NCBI GenBank assembly: GCA_012295275.1
Contig: CM022668.1
Location: 4,536,723-4,600,722, forward strand
Source: Chrysomallon squamiferum
Lineage: Eukaryota > Mollusca > Gastropoda > Neomphalida > Peltospiridae
Reading direction: 5' to 3'
DNA length: 64,000 nt
Shown here: positions 38,911 through 61,441 of the stretch, in pieces
Layout of the letters: each line of letters begins with the position of its first letter
Numbering within the stretch: the stretch's first letter is position 1
Position numbers and translations under genes: made by a program
Notes under the pieces: model-generated
Seen by the model: only the letters and a program-made list of their open reading frames with translations
Databases searched by the model: none
What the model was told of the DNA's origin: nothing

Positions 38911-39645
38911 CTTCGGAGAGAAACAAAAAAGAAACAAAACAAAATTATTTTAATACATCAGGTAGAGAAAAGACGAATATTTTTAATGTATGTATGTTTG
39001 TATGTATGTATATTTGTATATATGTATGTATGTATGTGTGTATGTATGTATGTATGTAGGTATTATGAATGACTGTATGGATGAATGTATATAAGTATAC
39101 AAATTTAAAACTATAAACGAAATGCTTCTTGAATTTATTCAGATGACCTTCCAGAACAATACTGTATATTTCTAAACATGTTTAATATTATTTAGAAGAA
39201 ATCCTTTCTCAAAATATGCGAAGAAATACAAAGCATCTAAGATTTCACGAAAAACATTCTTAAACAAAACATATCCTCTGAAAACATTTTAAAACATTTC
39301 TGTAATTTTTACTGAATTCACTCGTAAATCCTTCGAGAACAGGTATGATGCCAAATAATGAAAATAAATACCTGACATATCTAACTGGATTTTTGTTTGC
39401 TTTGTTTGAAATCAACAGAAACACAAAAAATTTCGGCTGAAACATTTACACGTAAATCTGTTGACATATTTCTCATTAAAATTCAAAGATGTTATCGTTA
39501 TCCTTAATTCAAATTATTCTATAATACTTTCAGATGGTCTTTCTCTATTTGAGTATTCTTCATGTGCTCTCTAAAGACAATACATATGGACGCGTCGATT
39601 TTTATATTTCTGAATATCGAATCCGCATCAAAGGTAACTGAAAGG

Positions 39646-39783
39646 GTTTCAAAGTAAGTTGAGATATATCCCTAAGACTGCAATATAACTTGAAGTGTAA
39701 CATCAGATTTCAAAATAAGCAGAAGTGTATCACTAGGATTTCAATGTCGTTCATAGTATATCACTTGGTTTTCTACAGAGTTT
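39646..39783. repeat. Inverted fragment of the 33-base minisatellite flank
   Basis: Reverse complement of about 35895-36025. It joins the truncated S5 intron on one side and a copy of the 16690-16990 region on the other. Confidence 0.75.
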
Positions 39784-40268
39784 GCTGCTAATATATATAT
39801 ATATTGTGTGTGTTTGTGTGTTTGTTTGTACATGTATATGTATATATGTGTATGTATGTATGTATGTACGTATGTGTAATGTCTGCACTGTAGAAGATTC
39901 TTACAAACAAATTCTTGATTTCGATGGGATATGTTTGAAGGTTTTAATTGTTCTTTTTTTTTTTTTTTTTTCGTTTTAATGTTACTCATATCTCGGAGAT
40001 TTTAATAATAATAATAATAATAATAAAACTATTTATTTTGTCCTAGTCTTTTAATGGCCTATTACTCTTTTGTTGATGTACACGATGTAAAAGTGCCAAT
40101 ACAAGTGAGTATTTGTTTAAAATAATAAATAAATGTATTCACTCATCTAAGACCCATGCTGCTAACGAAAAAATAATTTTAGTTGACAGATTTTGTTTTT
40201 GTCGTACTTATGTCGTGACTTATTGTGTGTGATCGAATTTTTATTATTATTTTGTTATTGTCGTTGCA

Positions 40269-40325
<57 letters not shown>

Positions 40326-40379
40326 AGAAACAATATTAATAATGGTATTATTGACATTATTATTGATATTATTATTGTT
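39784..40379. repeat. Copy of the 16690-17040 intergenic region, with (ATT)n
   Basis: It contains the TGTCTGCACTGTAGAAGATT segment also at 16813, a poly-T, the dispersed element (40115-40160) and (ATT)n at 40271-40324. No gene. Confidence 0.7.
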
Positions 40380-40579
40380 NNNNNNNNNNNNNNNNNNNNN
40401 NNNNNNNNNNNNNNNNNNNNNNNNNNNNNNNNNNNNNNNNNNNNNNNNNNNNNNNNNNNNNNNNNNNNNNNNNNNNNNNNNNNNNNNNNNNNNNNNNNNN
40501 NNNNNNNNNNNNNNNNNNNNNNNNNNNNNNNNNNNNNNNNNNNNNNNNNNNNNNNNNNNNNNNNNNNNNNNNNNNNNNN
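40380..40579. other. Scaffold gap, exactly 200 N
   Basis: The round number indicates a placeholder rather than a measured gap. It lies exactly at the boundary of the large inverted duplicate. Confidence 0.98.
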
Positions 40580-40970
40580 GATAATAATAATGTTTCATAT
40601 TAAGAGGAATATATCACAAGGGTCATTTTTCAAAACCAATACAGAACCAAAGAAAAATAAATAAATAAATGGTTGAGTAGTAGAAACGGTTTAAGCGTAT
40701 CGTTTCAAAATCGATTTTCTTTGGTTGTTTACTCTGTTACATCCAGCACAAGACAATCAAGACAAAAACGATGAGTGGCTGAATATAAACTGAGAACAAT
40801 GAAATTAGAAAATCACAGATGCAGCTATTGAGCACAACAGAAAAGTTAATTAAAAGTGTAATTTTCCATTGTACACGTTGACAAAAGAAACAAACATTTA
40901 TTAATTTCACATTTACAGTATACACATCGGTCGACAAAGTCGTAACTTCAAGAAGCAGAAAAAAGTGAAA

Positions 40971-44005
<3,035 letters not shown>

Positions 44006-44118
44006 TATCCTTATTTTTGTATTTATATAGTGGTACTAGCGTTAATAATAGTAGAAGCAGTAATGAAGCAACTTTAGCAGTTATTATCATTAGCATCATC
44101 ATGATCATTATTATTATT

Positions 44119-44157
<39 letters not shown>

Positions 44158-44859
44158 ATTATTATTATTATTATTGACTATTTTATTTATATTTTATATA
44201 TTTTCAGTTTTAAAACTATCATTATTTTTTACAGGAAATTGAATAACACATCCTGGGTCATTCAAAGTCAGGTCACCCAATAGTTGTATCCCCACCTCTC
44301 AATTTACCTAAGATTAACAATAACAATAAAATAAATAACTTGAAAAGAAAGCAAAATTAACAAATAAGTAAGTAAATGAGTAGTAGAAATATTTGAAGCG
44401 TGTCACTTTAAGGTCAATTTTCTTCAGTTGTTTACTCTGTTATATCTCGCAAAGACCATCAAGACTAAAACCGGTGAGTAGCTGAATATAAACTGAGAAC
44501 AATTAATACTTGTTGTCTGTAACAGATTTCAATGAAATTAGAAAATCACAGATGCAGTCATTAAACAGAACAGGACAGTAAATTAAAAGTCAAGGTGAAC
44601 ACAAGACAATCAAGAGAAAAGCGATGGGTGCCTGAATATAAACTGAGAACAATTAATAATTGTTGTCTTATCAGATTTCAATGAAATTAGAAAATAACAC
44701 ATGCAGCTCTCGAGCGAAATGAAACAGAACATTTAATTTAAAATGTAATTTTCTGCTGTACACATATAGAAAAAAAACACAAAAAATTATAAGTCGCACA
44801 TTTGCAGTATTCACAAATTTCATCCAAGTCTTTATTGCAAGAAGGCAAAAATACTGAAA
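44006..44859. repeat. S6-side flank with (GTT)n/(ATT)n and S upstream element
   Basis: Inverted copy of about 4108-4940. A trinucleotide tract at 44108-44175 and two S upstream elements (44470-44710, reverse). No gene. Confidence 0.6.
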
Positions 44860-44973
44860 CTGAAATCTTTCTCGATTTCTTCTGAGTTGGTTCTAACATG
44901 TCTGACTGTAGAACAGTCACACAATGCAGACTGGGGATGGGAATGTGACACATCGGCTGAAAACTAGTCACAA
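44860..44973 (+). pseudogene. Dead family-S exon 1, copy 3
   Basis: CTG in place of ATG and a TAG near the end, as in the other two copies. The signal core ELVLTCLTVEQSH and the W-G-W motif are still legible. Confidence 0.65.
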
Positions 44974-45756
44974 GTAACTTATTTATTTTGTGTTTATTTA
45001 TACAGACTTTCTTATTGTTGGCGTGAGAACTTTCTAACTACTGGTACTACAGCAATACAAATAACAACAATAACTGCTGCTGCTGCTACTACTACTACGA
45101 CTAACATTAATACGCTATTATGTTCTGCATACAGTGATACTATCAATGGCGTCAGATATCACTTACTTGTTCTACTACTACCACCAGTACGACTACAACA
45201 ACTGTATCATTACTATTAATTTTCTATTGAGACTACTTTTATTATTATTAATACTAGTATTACTATTACTACTATTACTGTTATTATGCTATACGACTAG
45301 TAATATTATTAATACTGGTATACGTACAACGAATACTACTACTAGGGCTACGTCTACTGCTGCAGCTGCTGCTACTATTATTACTACTAACAACACAACT
45401 TTCATCATGATCTCTACTGTTGTTATTATTTTCTACTACCACTGCTAGTGTTGTTAGTTCTACTACTTATGCTGACAGTGTAAGTTAACTGACGCGAAAT
45501 TACCCCAGTTACTGTTCTTTAAAGATGTACAAACTGAACGCGAATGTCTAATTAACTGAGTAGAAGACTAAGCGTAATACGACTATCTCGCCAAAAGTAT
45601 AACAACAAATAAGTACAAATAATCGTTTGATGAATTTGATATTGCTTCTTTTATTTTTATTTTTTATTTTTTATTTTTTTAAATTTAAATTATTTTTTAA
45701 ATTTATTTTTTTTTTATGTTTATGATTATTATTATTATTATTACTACTACTACTAT

Positions 45757-45791
<35 letters not shown>

Positions 45792-46426
45792 GAACTACTA
45801 CCACCACTACTACTACTACTATTATGATTATTATTATTATTATTATTATTATTGTAATTTTTTTTTTTATTCTATTTTTACGGTACAGTTAAATTAGTGA
45901 CAAAACTACCAGTTTTAACCTAAAATGTATTTACTTCAACATTTGTTTGCAAAGACGGACACACAATCTTGTAATTACTAAAATGTTTACGACAGTTATT
46001 TCCATACTGCACTGAAATATATCGCGTTATTTGCAATATAACAACCAAAATTAAATTTACAAACAAATTACTTAGAGAGGATAGGGACAAAATGAAACAA
46101 CCTTTTCAAATATCACACATGGCTTAGAACACAATTTGAACAAATTGCTAATATTTGTTGTACTTGTTAAATTATTTCCTAGTTTCTGTATCTGTATCAA
46201 TATGCAGATGTATGATCGTGAGCACATGGAATACTCGTGGTTAGGCCCTAAACTATAGAAATCATTTTAGAGTTTTATTTTCAAGCCTAGGCTGGTTTGG
46301 GTTCTGAGTTCATGAATAAAGAGCCCAGGCTGGGAATTGTCAAACAGACGTCTGCAATCCAGAAGGATGGATTCACAGCAAACCACCCAGTTATTGTTTT
46401 TTTTTCTTCAAATTGTTTGTTGCAAG
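44974..46426. other. Intergenic, (TAC)n and (ATT)n-rich
   Basis: Inverted copy of 2545-3994 with a (TAC)n tract at 45740-45830. No gene. Confidence 0.6.
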
Positions 46427-46500
46427 CGTACGGAGATTGTTCAGACTCGTGCACAGGTTGCGAAGGTTCACTGCAGTATCACTGCTTAGGTTGTACTTGA
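46427..46500 (+). CDS. Candidate cysteine-rich terminal exon, copy 3
   Basis: A T-rich tract and TTGCAAG acceptor precede a 74-nt frame reading YGDCSDSCTGCEGSLQYHC then LGCT and TGA, the same protein as copy 1. Its acceptor differs (CAAG in place of CCCAG) yet remains usable. Confidence 0.35.
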
Positions 46501-48329
46501 CACAGACCAGGACAAACTGCAACAAGTGTATTACGTAAAATTTGAGTCAATTTCGTCATATCTGGTATATGTGACGTCACACAAGAATTAGGAAATAACA
46601 TTTCAGTTCCTTAGTGTCACTTTATTATCTGCCAATAACACATTTTCAGGGTCTTGTATGAAACGTTTAGGACGCAATCGTCATCAGAAGGCCAGGTGGC
46701 AGCCATTTTGAATGTATGCAAATTGATCCGTTTCCGATGGCTAGATTTTGTACGAAATTGGTGCCTATATTCAGAGTGACCCCATATGAAGATTCAACAA
46801 AATATATATATTTGTGTTTGTTGTTGTTTTCTTTAAATGAATGTCAATTTGTTCTACAATGTTCATAACTCTACTGGACTATAATCACTTTGATGACGTA
46901 TTTTTCTCTCAATGTCATATCAGTGACGTCACAATATTTGTCACGTGACAGTCGTCATAGGTTACATCAATAATATCTATCCCAAATTCATTGTCACCAT
47001 AAAGAATACCACCGTAATCATCAACATCAATACCAGCAAAAATGATAAGAACAACAGTCACAACTACTACTACAACCACAACGTCAAGAAAGCAAGAAAG
47101 AAGTAATATAAATAATAGTTGTTGTAATATTAATACATACACATAATGATGATGAAAATGAAGACGATGATAATAAATGATAATGTCAATATTACTAACT
47201 GTCACCCGCTATAAATGTCAACAAATTAAGACGCAGAAAACGTAACATCTGAAAACAGATTGCTGTTGCTCTAGCAGCATGGAACTTAGATACACATCGT
47301 ATTGTTTTAAACAAACATCTAAGCCCACACGCAATGGCGCATGGTCTCCCGGTGAGAACTGATGTATAACTGTAAGTTATCACAAGTCAATCAGGTACAC
47401 TCTACATGACGTGTCTCTTGTCTGTGAACTAAAATGCAAACACGCAGAATACGTAACATCTGTCAAGTAAAGTTAATTGTGTGCTAGCAGCATGAGTCTC
47501 AGATCAGTGGATAAATATTTTATTAATGGTTAAAAACTAACGCTTGCACACACGCGCACGCATGTGCGTATGCCCAGATGCACTCACCTACCTGTAGATA
47601 TTTTTATTTTTATTTTTTATTTAATTTGTTTTTTTTTGGTGTTACTATGACACAAAATAAAACAAGACAAAAGGAAAACAAAAAAAACAGAAAAGAGAGG
47701 AGAGGTATGTGAGAGAGAGAGAAAAGAGAGAGATAGAATTACAGAGATATAAAACAACAATAAAACAATACATAAAGAACCAAACAATTAAAAAAAAGTT
47801 ATAAAACGAAAATAAATGTTAAAAATCTATTTAATAAATAAATAAATAAATAAATAGAATAAACAGCCCATCCCTTCAATCCCAAAACAAAACAAAGAAA
47901 CGTAACTCTGTATTTATTTTTTTATTTTTTAAGTTCTTTTTTTCATATTGTTGTTGCTGTTGTTTTTTTGTTGTTTTTTTTTTTTTTTTGTTGTTTGGTT
48001 TGTTTTTTGTTGTTGTTTATCTTTTTTTTTAAATTTCCTTTTTTCTTTCTTCTTTTTTTAAATTATTTACTATTTTTAATATATCTTTTTTATTTCTTTG
48101 TTTATTTTTTATTTATTTATTTGTTTATTTATTTATTTATTTTATCTATTTGTTTTGTTGTTGTTGTTTTTTGTTGTTGTTTGTTTTTTGTTTTGTTTGT
48201 TTGTTAAGTTCGTAAAGGTAATCAAGACAAAAAACAAATGTCTGCGTGTAACACGTGTTGGGCTAAACTACAAGGCCGATAAATAATCACGTGACCCTTG
48301 TTACATCACGTTCGCACATCTCAGTAATA
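46501..48329. other. L3 upstream region, no gene recognised
   Basis: Inverted copy of 616-2470. Includes CACGTGAC/TGACGTCA sites (46920-46950), the dispersed element (47485-47530) and T-rich low-complexity DNA (47930-48220). Confidence 0.6.
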
Positions 48330-48337
48330 TTTATAAG
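48330..48337 (+). promoter_or_regulatory. TATA-like box of L3
   Basis: TTTATAAG 65-72 bases before the ATG at 48402, with AATCACGTGAC about 45 bases upstream. The likely start of transcription is around 48360. Confidence 0.5.
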
Positions 48338-48401
48338 CCACACTCAGAGATCTTCATTCTGTAGTCAATTCAACAGAAGAATTGAAAAGAAGACAACAAC
48401 C

Positions 48402-53400
<4,999 letters not shown>

Positions 53401-53899
53401 AAAATATGTTTTTACTTGTAACAAATACATATTTAAAGATACACAGAGAGAAAAAGAATTGATAAAGCGGAAACGTCTGGGATAAAACAAATTAATAAAA
53501 CAATATACAGAAAAAAAAAATTAAAATAAAATAAAGAAGAAAGAAACAGCAAAAAAAATAAACATAAAATTTAAAAAAAAAAAGAACTTGTAAAAATAAA
53601 ATAAACAAACATATATGTACATACATACATGCATATATATTTATATCATTCCTCCATATACCAATAAAACAACAAAAAAAGGTAATCCTCTTAAAAATGA
53701 CAAAGAAAAAAAATAAATATATATTATTGCGATAACAGCTGTAGGACAAAAATTTAAATGCACCCTACGGTTTATGCTGAAATCTAGAAAACAGATAAAT
53801 AAAGAGTACTGTTGATCTTTCTTTTTTTTTTTTTTTTTTTTTTTTTCATACACATTCGAACATTTCAGTAATATGTAATACCGACTCTGGTAAATCAGC

Positions 53900-54045
53900 A
53901 GTAATAATAATAATAGTAAAGATAATAATAGCAACAACAACAACAGTAATAATAATAATAGTAAAGATAATAATAGCAACAACAACAACAGTAATAATAA
54001 TAATAGTAAAGATAATAATAGCAACAACAACAACAGTAATAATAA
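53900..54045. repeat. 45-base minisatellite, about 3.2 copies
   Basis: Units beginning AGTAATAATAATAATAGTAA and ending in CAACAACAACAAC at 53900, 53945, 53990 and 54035 (partial), nearly identical. Confidence 0.9.
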
Positions 54046-54081
54046 TAATCGAAATTTTGACCGTCTTCGTTGGTTATCTCT

Positions 54082-54083
<2 letters not shown>

Positions 54084-54163
<80 letters not shown>
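54084..54163. repeat. (CT)n microsatellite
   Basis: Pure dinucleotide tract not linked to a recognised exon. Confidence 0.95.
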
Positions 54164-54168
<5 letters not shown>

Positions 54169-56153
54169 TATCTATCTTGTCATTTGCCCTTGCTCTTTTC
54201 TTGTACCATTCTTCTGACAGTCCAACATACTAAGACTAACATTCGTGTTCCTTACTTTTTATTCCCAGAACAGATTTGTTAAAAATGATCTGCTTGTTTA
54301 TCAGTTTGTCTATTGTGTAATACTTGTTCCCGCATCTTTGTTTTTGGACACGTTTTCTCTTTTCCTCGACTTCAGAAAATCTTTAATATTAAACCATCTA
54401 ACTGCACGTGATCTCCGTGCACAAACAAGTCACGTGACTGATAACTTTCACTTTTTTTCAGTATCAGTGAGTATCAATTCTACTCGGTGCACTTCGTGAT
54501 TGCCAGTCTGTTTATTGCTCTGTTATTTTTTTGTGATAATAAAATATCTATCCACTGATCTTAGCGCAAAAGTAATAACAAGTGACAGATGTCAAGTTTT
54601 CTTCGAACTACTGTGATAAAGTTTGTACTGTGTGACCGAATATGTATCTATGTTTGCATATAGACGCAACCTGCTATAGCGTTTTAGTTGATAGATGTTT
54701 TCAGCGTGTTAATATCGTTAAGTCTGTGTAGTTCATTGCGATCAATATATATATATATCTATGCGTATATATCTATTTGTATGTACCTTTTATGTATATA
54801 TTGATTGCAGCATGTTACAATAAAACAATAAAATAAAACAGTAGAAAAAGTGAAGAAAAAAGGAAGAGTCAATATTTTGAATGCAAAAACAAATATTTTA
54901 AAAAGGTAAATAAATTCCTTGCATAATTAATTGTTTTTTAGGGGATTCACCAGTTACCATTATTATTGACATGACATTAGGAAAAACGGCAAATCATACA
55001 TCAACAAAAATACACAAACTATTTGTATAACTTCATGTTATCATTATATATTTTATTTAATTTTCATATTTTATACATAATTTCGATATTTTAAAATTAA
55101 ATGTGTGTTTTTTGTCCTGTACCTAAGGTGAACAGTCCCTCATTTTCAAGTATGAATAATCCCGTATTAGCCACACTGAAGTGGGATTGTCTTATGTACA
55201 GTGGTGAAGAAGAATTAATAAATATTTTGATTTTCTTTCGATAGCATACGACACATAGCAGATAATAATAAAATTAAAAAATTATAATTAAAACCTACCA
55301 TCCAAACTACTTCTAATGTTAGTAGTGTTAGTAATAAATGATTCGTAAAGAAAAGAAAGCCAGTGTAATTTTAAAATCATTTTTATTTCAATTGTTTAGA
55401 GAAAATAGTAAAAACAAACAATAAGTAATCTTAAAAAAACGTTTTTATTTAATTTAATAATTAATAGTTCACAGAAAAACAGTAAAAACAAACAAGAAAA
55501 TTGTTTTAAAATAGTTTTTATTTCACATTTATGTTTACGGTAAATAGTTAAAACAAACAACCGAATAGTTCATAAAAGTATTTCTATTTCATTTTGTCTC
55601 ATTTAAATTTTACAAACGGATTAGTAGTGTCAGTAATAAAAACAAAAACAATTATTTACTGAGCAAAAAACAACAACAACAAAGACAGAACGATTTTTAA
55701 AATGTTTAATGTGAACAGTATTTACAGCTGTAACTTCTTAAGAACTTAATAAATGCCTATTTCGAAAATTAATTTCCGATCAAGAACCATAGATTTATTT
55801 TCGAAATACCGCGTCACTGAATACTCATACCAAGCTGACAAGTGATTTAAAAAATAAACACGAGTAGAAATAAATTGAATGTACTCAGCAGCGTATTTCA
55901 AATCATTTCACGAGTTCTGAAGAATGCACGACCTTCACGAACCTAGCGAACAGCGAGTGATGTTATTGCAATTGTCGACGTCATACTTGTAAACATCCGA
56001 ACAAAGCGGAAGCAGAAGACGTCGGAGATCTTCGTTAGACGTCATTTTCTTGCAACGTGGCATGGAGTTTTGTTTTCATTTTTGTTTTGTTTTGTCATTA
56101 TTAAGTACGTAAACAAACACATTCACCCGGTGTCACGGTGACTGGTCTGACTG

Positions 56154-57890
<1,737 letters not shown>

Positions 57891-58631
57891 CAGTAGTAGT
57901 AGTATTAGTCATTGCCATGTAGTAGTAGTGTAGTTGTCACAGCATTAGTACGTTGTAGTATAAATAAATATAATTCTTTTTCTTGTAGTAGGTGAACTCA
58001 TCTTGTGATATTTTAGCAAATGATGCTGTCTACATAACAGTAATGTATCTTGTGCGACCTATGATCATAAAAAAAACTAACTAGTTATAGTCAAGGTACT
58101 AGCTGTCATGGTAGTAGTACTAGTACTAATAGCAGTTTTTGCAAATGAGTAATTGATATGACAAATGTAACAAGAAAAATGGCAGCAACAACACCACTAG
58201 TAGTAGTTATAGTAGTTTTAATTGTTGTTGTTGTAGTAGTTAAAACAATATTAGTATAAAGAAATACAGGCATAGGAGTAATGGTGAAGATAGTAAAAAC
58301 TGTATTTAATGACAAAACTGGATGAAATAAATCATATTGTTTTAAAGTAATTTAAAACAAAATAAATACTTTTTTTTAAGGGAAAAATAAAGTAAACAAA
58401 TTAACTAAATTAATTACTTTACAGTAAACCAATAACTAATTTTGATTTTATTTATCAGTTCGTATCAAGAAAGAGACGTCTGTTGACTTTCAGCTTCAAA
58501 ACAGTTAAAAGTGAAACTAACTTACCAGACAGGTTTACGTTTACTTTTTACATCGAGTAGATATTTTTATTTATCTTGTGATGTACTCTCCCACATATAA
58601 TCTGTTCTCATGACAACAGACACACCAAGGT
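57891..58631. other. GTA-rich and AT-rich spacer
   Basis: Imperfect GTA/GTT repeats (57865-57960, 58100-58250). No gene recognised. Confidence 0.55.
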
Positions 58632-59952
58632 CTGGACAGTCCATCCTGGTCAGCGAGGATGTCACGTGTCATGTTACCATCTCGTGACAACTAACAACAC
58701 AATTTCCAGTCTAATCACAAACAAAAATATTCTCCTCCCTGTCACATTTAATACCTCTCAATGCCCTCAGATTGGCTGAATCATGTGACTCCCATTTCAC
58801 GTCACCCGATGACGTCACACAACGAGTCATGTTACCATCTCGTGACAACTAACAACACAATTTCCAGTCTAATCACAAACAAAAATATTCTCCTCCCTAT
58901 CACATTTAATACCTCTCAATGCCCTCAGATTGGCTGAATCACGTGACGTCACACAACATATTGTTTTTACATTTCTTCTCTGTGACACAACAATCAGATA
59001 CGGATCTTGAGCTGTGAGACGCGACGGTCCCGGGGATCAAATCCGCTGAGATAGAATTAAAGAACGGTTGCCAGGTAACACAGCGATGTACTCACACTTT
59101 TTATTAGTTTTAACTGTTTTGATCACTTTGAAGTTTTCCAAATTTAAAAACAATATTTTATTTTCATCTAGCAGAACAACATCACCCTGCTGATCACGTG
59201 ATTCAGCAAGACCACGTGGTTGACAGGAAGTTGCGTGTTTGTTTATCTGTGATTTTCTTTCTAAACGAAAACATTTTACACAGAAATTGTTCGAATCACT
59301 AACAACAGTTTTTACTTTTGTCATCACCTGTACCAGAATGGAAGTCAGATAAGGATTTTCTTCATCTTCTTCTGTTTTGTGTTAATGGTGTCTGTGTGTT
59401 TCAGTGTTTCTGTCTGTGTGTCAGTTTGGATGTTTGTTGATATTTCTCCAAAGTGCAGATTTCTTTGGATTTTTCTGTTTGTGAAAGAGATTTGGCCAGA
59501 AACACGGAAACTGTGTTTAGAATTTCGGTGAATTTTGAAATGTTTACTTTTATGTCAGACTTTGATTTTCTTTTTAACAAATCTTCGCCCAGTTTTACCA
59601 GTTTTTAATTTTCATCAATCAGATGTCTGTTCAGTAAACAGTTTGTCTGTTTCTGAGTTTACAAAAGTTCTCAGATGTTTCTATTTCTCTTATTAATTTA
59701 TCTTGTTCTTTGTGGACTGCGGCTGTAAAATCTGTGATAAGTATGTTCACAATCCTTCTGACCTCTTCTGTGGTGTCCACGACGTTGATGTCGACGGCTT
59801 GGCGAAGTTGCTCTGTCTTATTATCATCGACCTCTGTCTGAAGAATGCCTTTAAAGCATTTGAGACCCTCACAAACATCTCAGAGCCAAAACGTGACCTC
59901 CATTTTTAGCTGAAATAAATAAATAAATAAATAAACATTGATAAATAAAATA

Positions 59953-60013
<61 letters not shown>

Positions 60014-60090
60014 CAACTAGGACTACTACTATTAATAAAGAAATAGTTAACAATGTGAAGAGTTTAAGAATTTACTTTATCAATATAAAA
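58632..60090 (-). pseudogene. TRIM/NHL-like tandem unit, copy 1
   Basis: Read on the minus strand, the unit first gives an acidic/Leu helix-rich segment (59600-59905; for example TEEVRRIVNILITDFTAAVH). Then comes a piece with FCVKCFRLERK and a segment GDVVLLDENKILFLNLENFK (59040-59330), which resembles a blade of an NHL-type propeller. The order fits the coiled-coil to C-terminal part of TRIM proteins, which act as ubiquitin ligases or immune factors. Stops separate the parts, a TGA breaks the beginning, and copy 1 lacks about 38 bases near 59060 that the others keep. A 158-base tandem duplication (58671 and 58829) is special to this copy. The homology is inferred by eye. Confidence 0.45.
59957..60003. 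repeat. (AAT)n microsatellite at the unit boundary
   Basis: Trinucleotide tract between unit copies. Equivalent tracts at 61348-61363 and 62698-62740. Confidence 0.9.
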
Positions 60091-61441
60091 ATCTGGACAC
60101 TCCATCCTGGTCAGTGAGGATGTCACGTTTCATGTTACCATCTCGTGACAACTGACAATACAATTTCCAGTCTAATCACAAACAAAAATATTCTCGTCCT
60201 TGTCACATTTAATACCTCTCAATACCCTCAGATTGGCTGAATCACGTAACGTCACCTGATGACGTCACACAACATATTGTTTCTACATTTCTTCTCTGTG
60301 ACACAACAATCAGATACGGATCTTGAGCTGTGAGACGCGACGGTCCCGGAGATCAAATCCGCTGAGATAGAATTAAAGAACCGATCACCAAATAACCTGT
60401 GACCAGTGACCTCGAGACGGTTGCCAGGTAACACAGCGATGTACTCGCACTTTTTATTAGTTTTAACTGTTTTGATCAGTTTGAAGTTTTGCAAATTTAA
60501 AAACAATATTTTATTTTCATCTAGCAGAACAACATCACCCTGCTGATCATGTGATTCAGCAAGACCACGTGGTTGACAGGAAGTTGCGTGTTTGTTTATC
60601 TGATTTGCTTTCTAAACGAAAGCATTTTACACAGAAATTGTTCGAATCACTAACAACAGTTTTTACTTTTGTCATCACCTGACACCAGAATGGAAGTCCG
60701 ATAAGGATTTTCTTCATCTTCTTATGTTTTTGTGTTAATGGTGTCTGTATGTTTGAGTGTTTCTGTCTGTGTGTCAGTTTGGATGTTTGTTGATATTTCT
60801 CCAAAGTGCACAGACATTTCTTTCTTTTTATCAGATTTTATCAGATTTCTTTGGATTTTTCTATTTGTGAAAGAGATTTCGCCAGAAACACGGAGACTGT
60901 GTTTAGAATTTCGGTGAATTTTGAAATGTTTACTTTTATGTCAGATTCTGATTTTCTTTTTAACAAATCTTCGCCCAGTTTTATCAGTTTTTAATTTTCA
61001 TCAATCAGATGTCTGTTCAGTAAACAGTTTGTCTGTTTCTGAGTTTACAAAAGTTCTCAGATGTTTCTATTTCTCTTATTAACCTATCTTTGTGGACTGC
61101 GGCTGTAAAATCTGTGATAAGTATGTTCATAATCCTTCTGACTTCTTCTGTGGTGTCCACGACGTTGATGTCGACGGCTTGGCGAAGTTGCTCTGTCTTA
61201 TTATCATCGACCTCTGTCTGAAGAATTCCTTTAAAGGATTTGAGACCCTCACAAACATCTCAGAGCCAAAACGTGACCTCCATTTTTAGCTGAAATAAAT
61301 AAATAAACAAACAAACAAATAAATAAATAAACATTGATTAATTAAATAATAATAATAATAATACAACTAGGACTACTACTATTAATAAAGAAATGGTTAA
61401 CAATGTAAAGAGTTTTAGAATTTACTTTATCAATATAAAAA
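60091..61441 (-). pseudogene. TRIM/NHL-like tandem unit, copy 2
   Basis: Same layout. The propeller-like part (60252-60506) extends past GNRLEVTGHRLFGDRFFNS. It is in a different frame from the FCVKCFRLESK part (60556-60804), so a frameshift lies around 60540. Confidence 0.45.

Larger units (their letters stand above)
53401..56149. other. AT-rich intergenic region, no gene recognised
   Basis: Includes the 45-base minisatellite, (CT)n at 54084-54163, a dispersed-element copy at 54535-54570 and long A/T-rich DNA with no coding hallmarks (54800-56100). Confidence 0.6.

Noticed and set aside
59703-59909. Plus-strand frame with CGCKICDKYV that looks like a zinc-binding motif (also 61092, 62224)
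   Set aside because: The minus strand reads a helix-rich segment in line with the neighbouring propeller-like part. The cysteines are antisense by-products.
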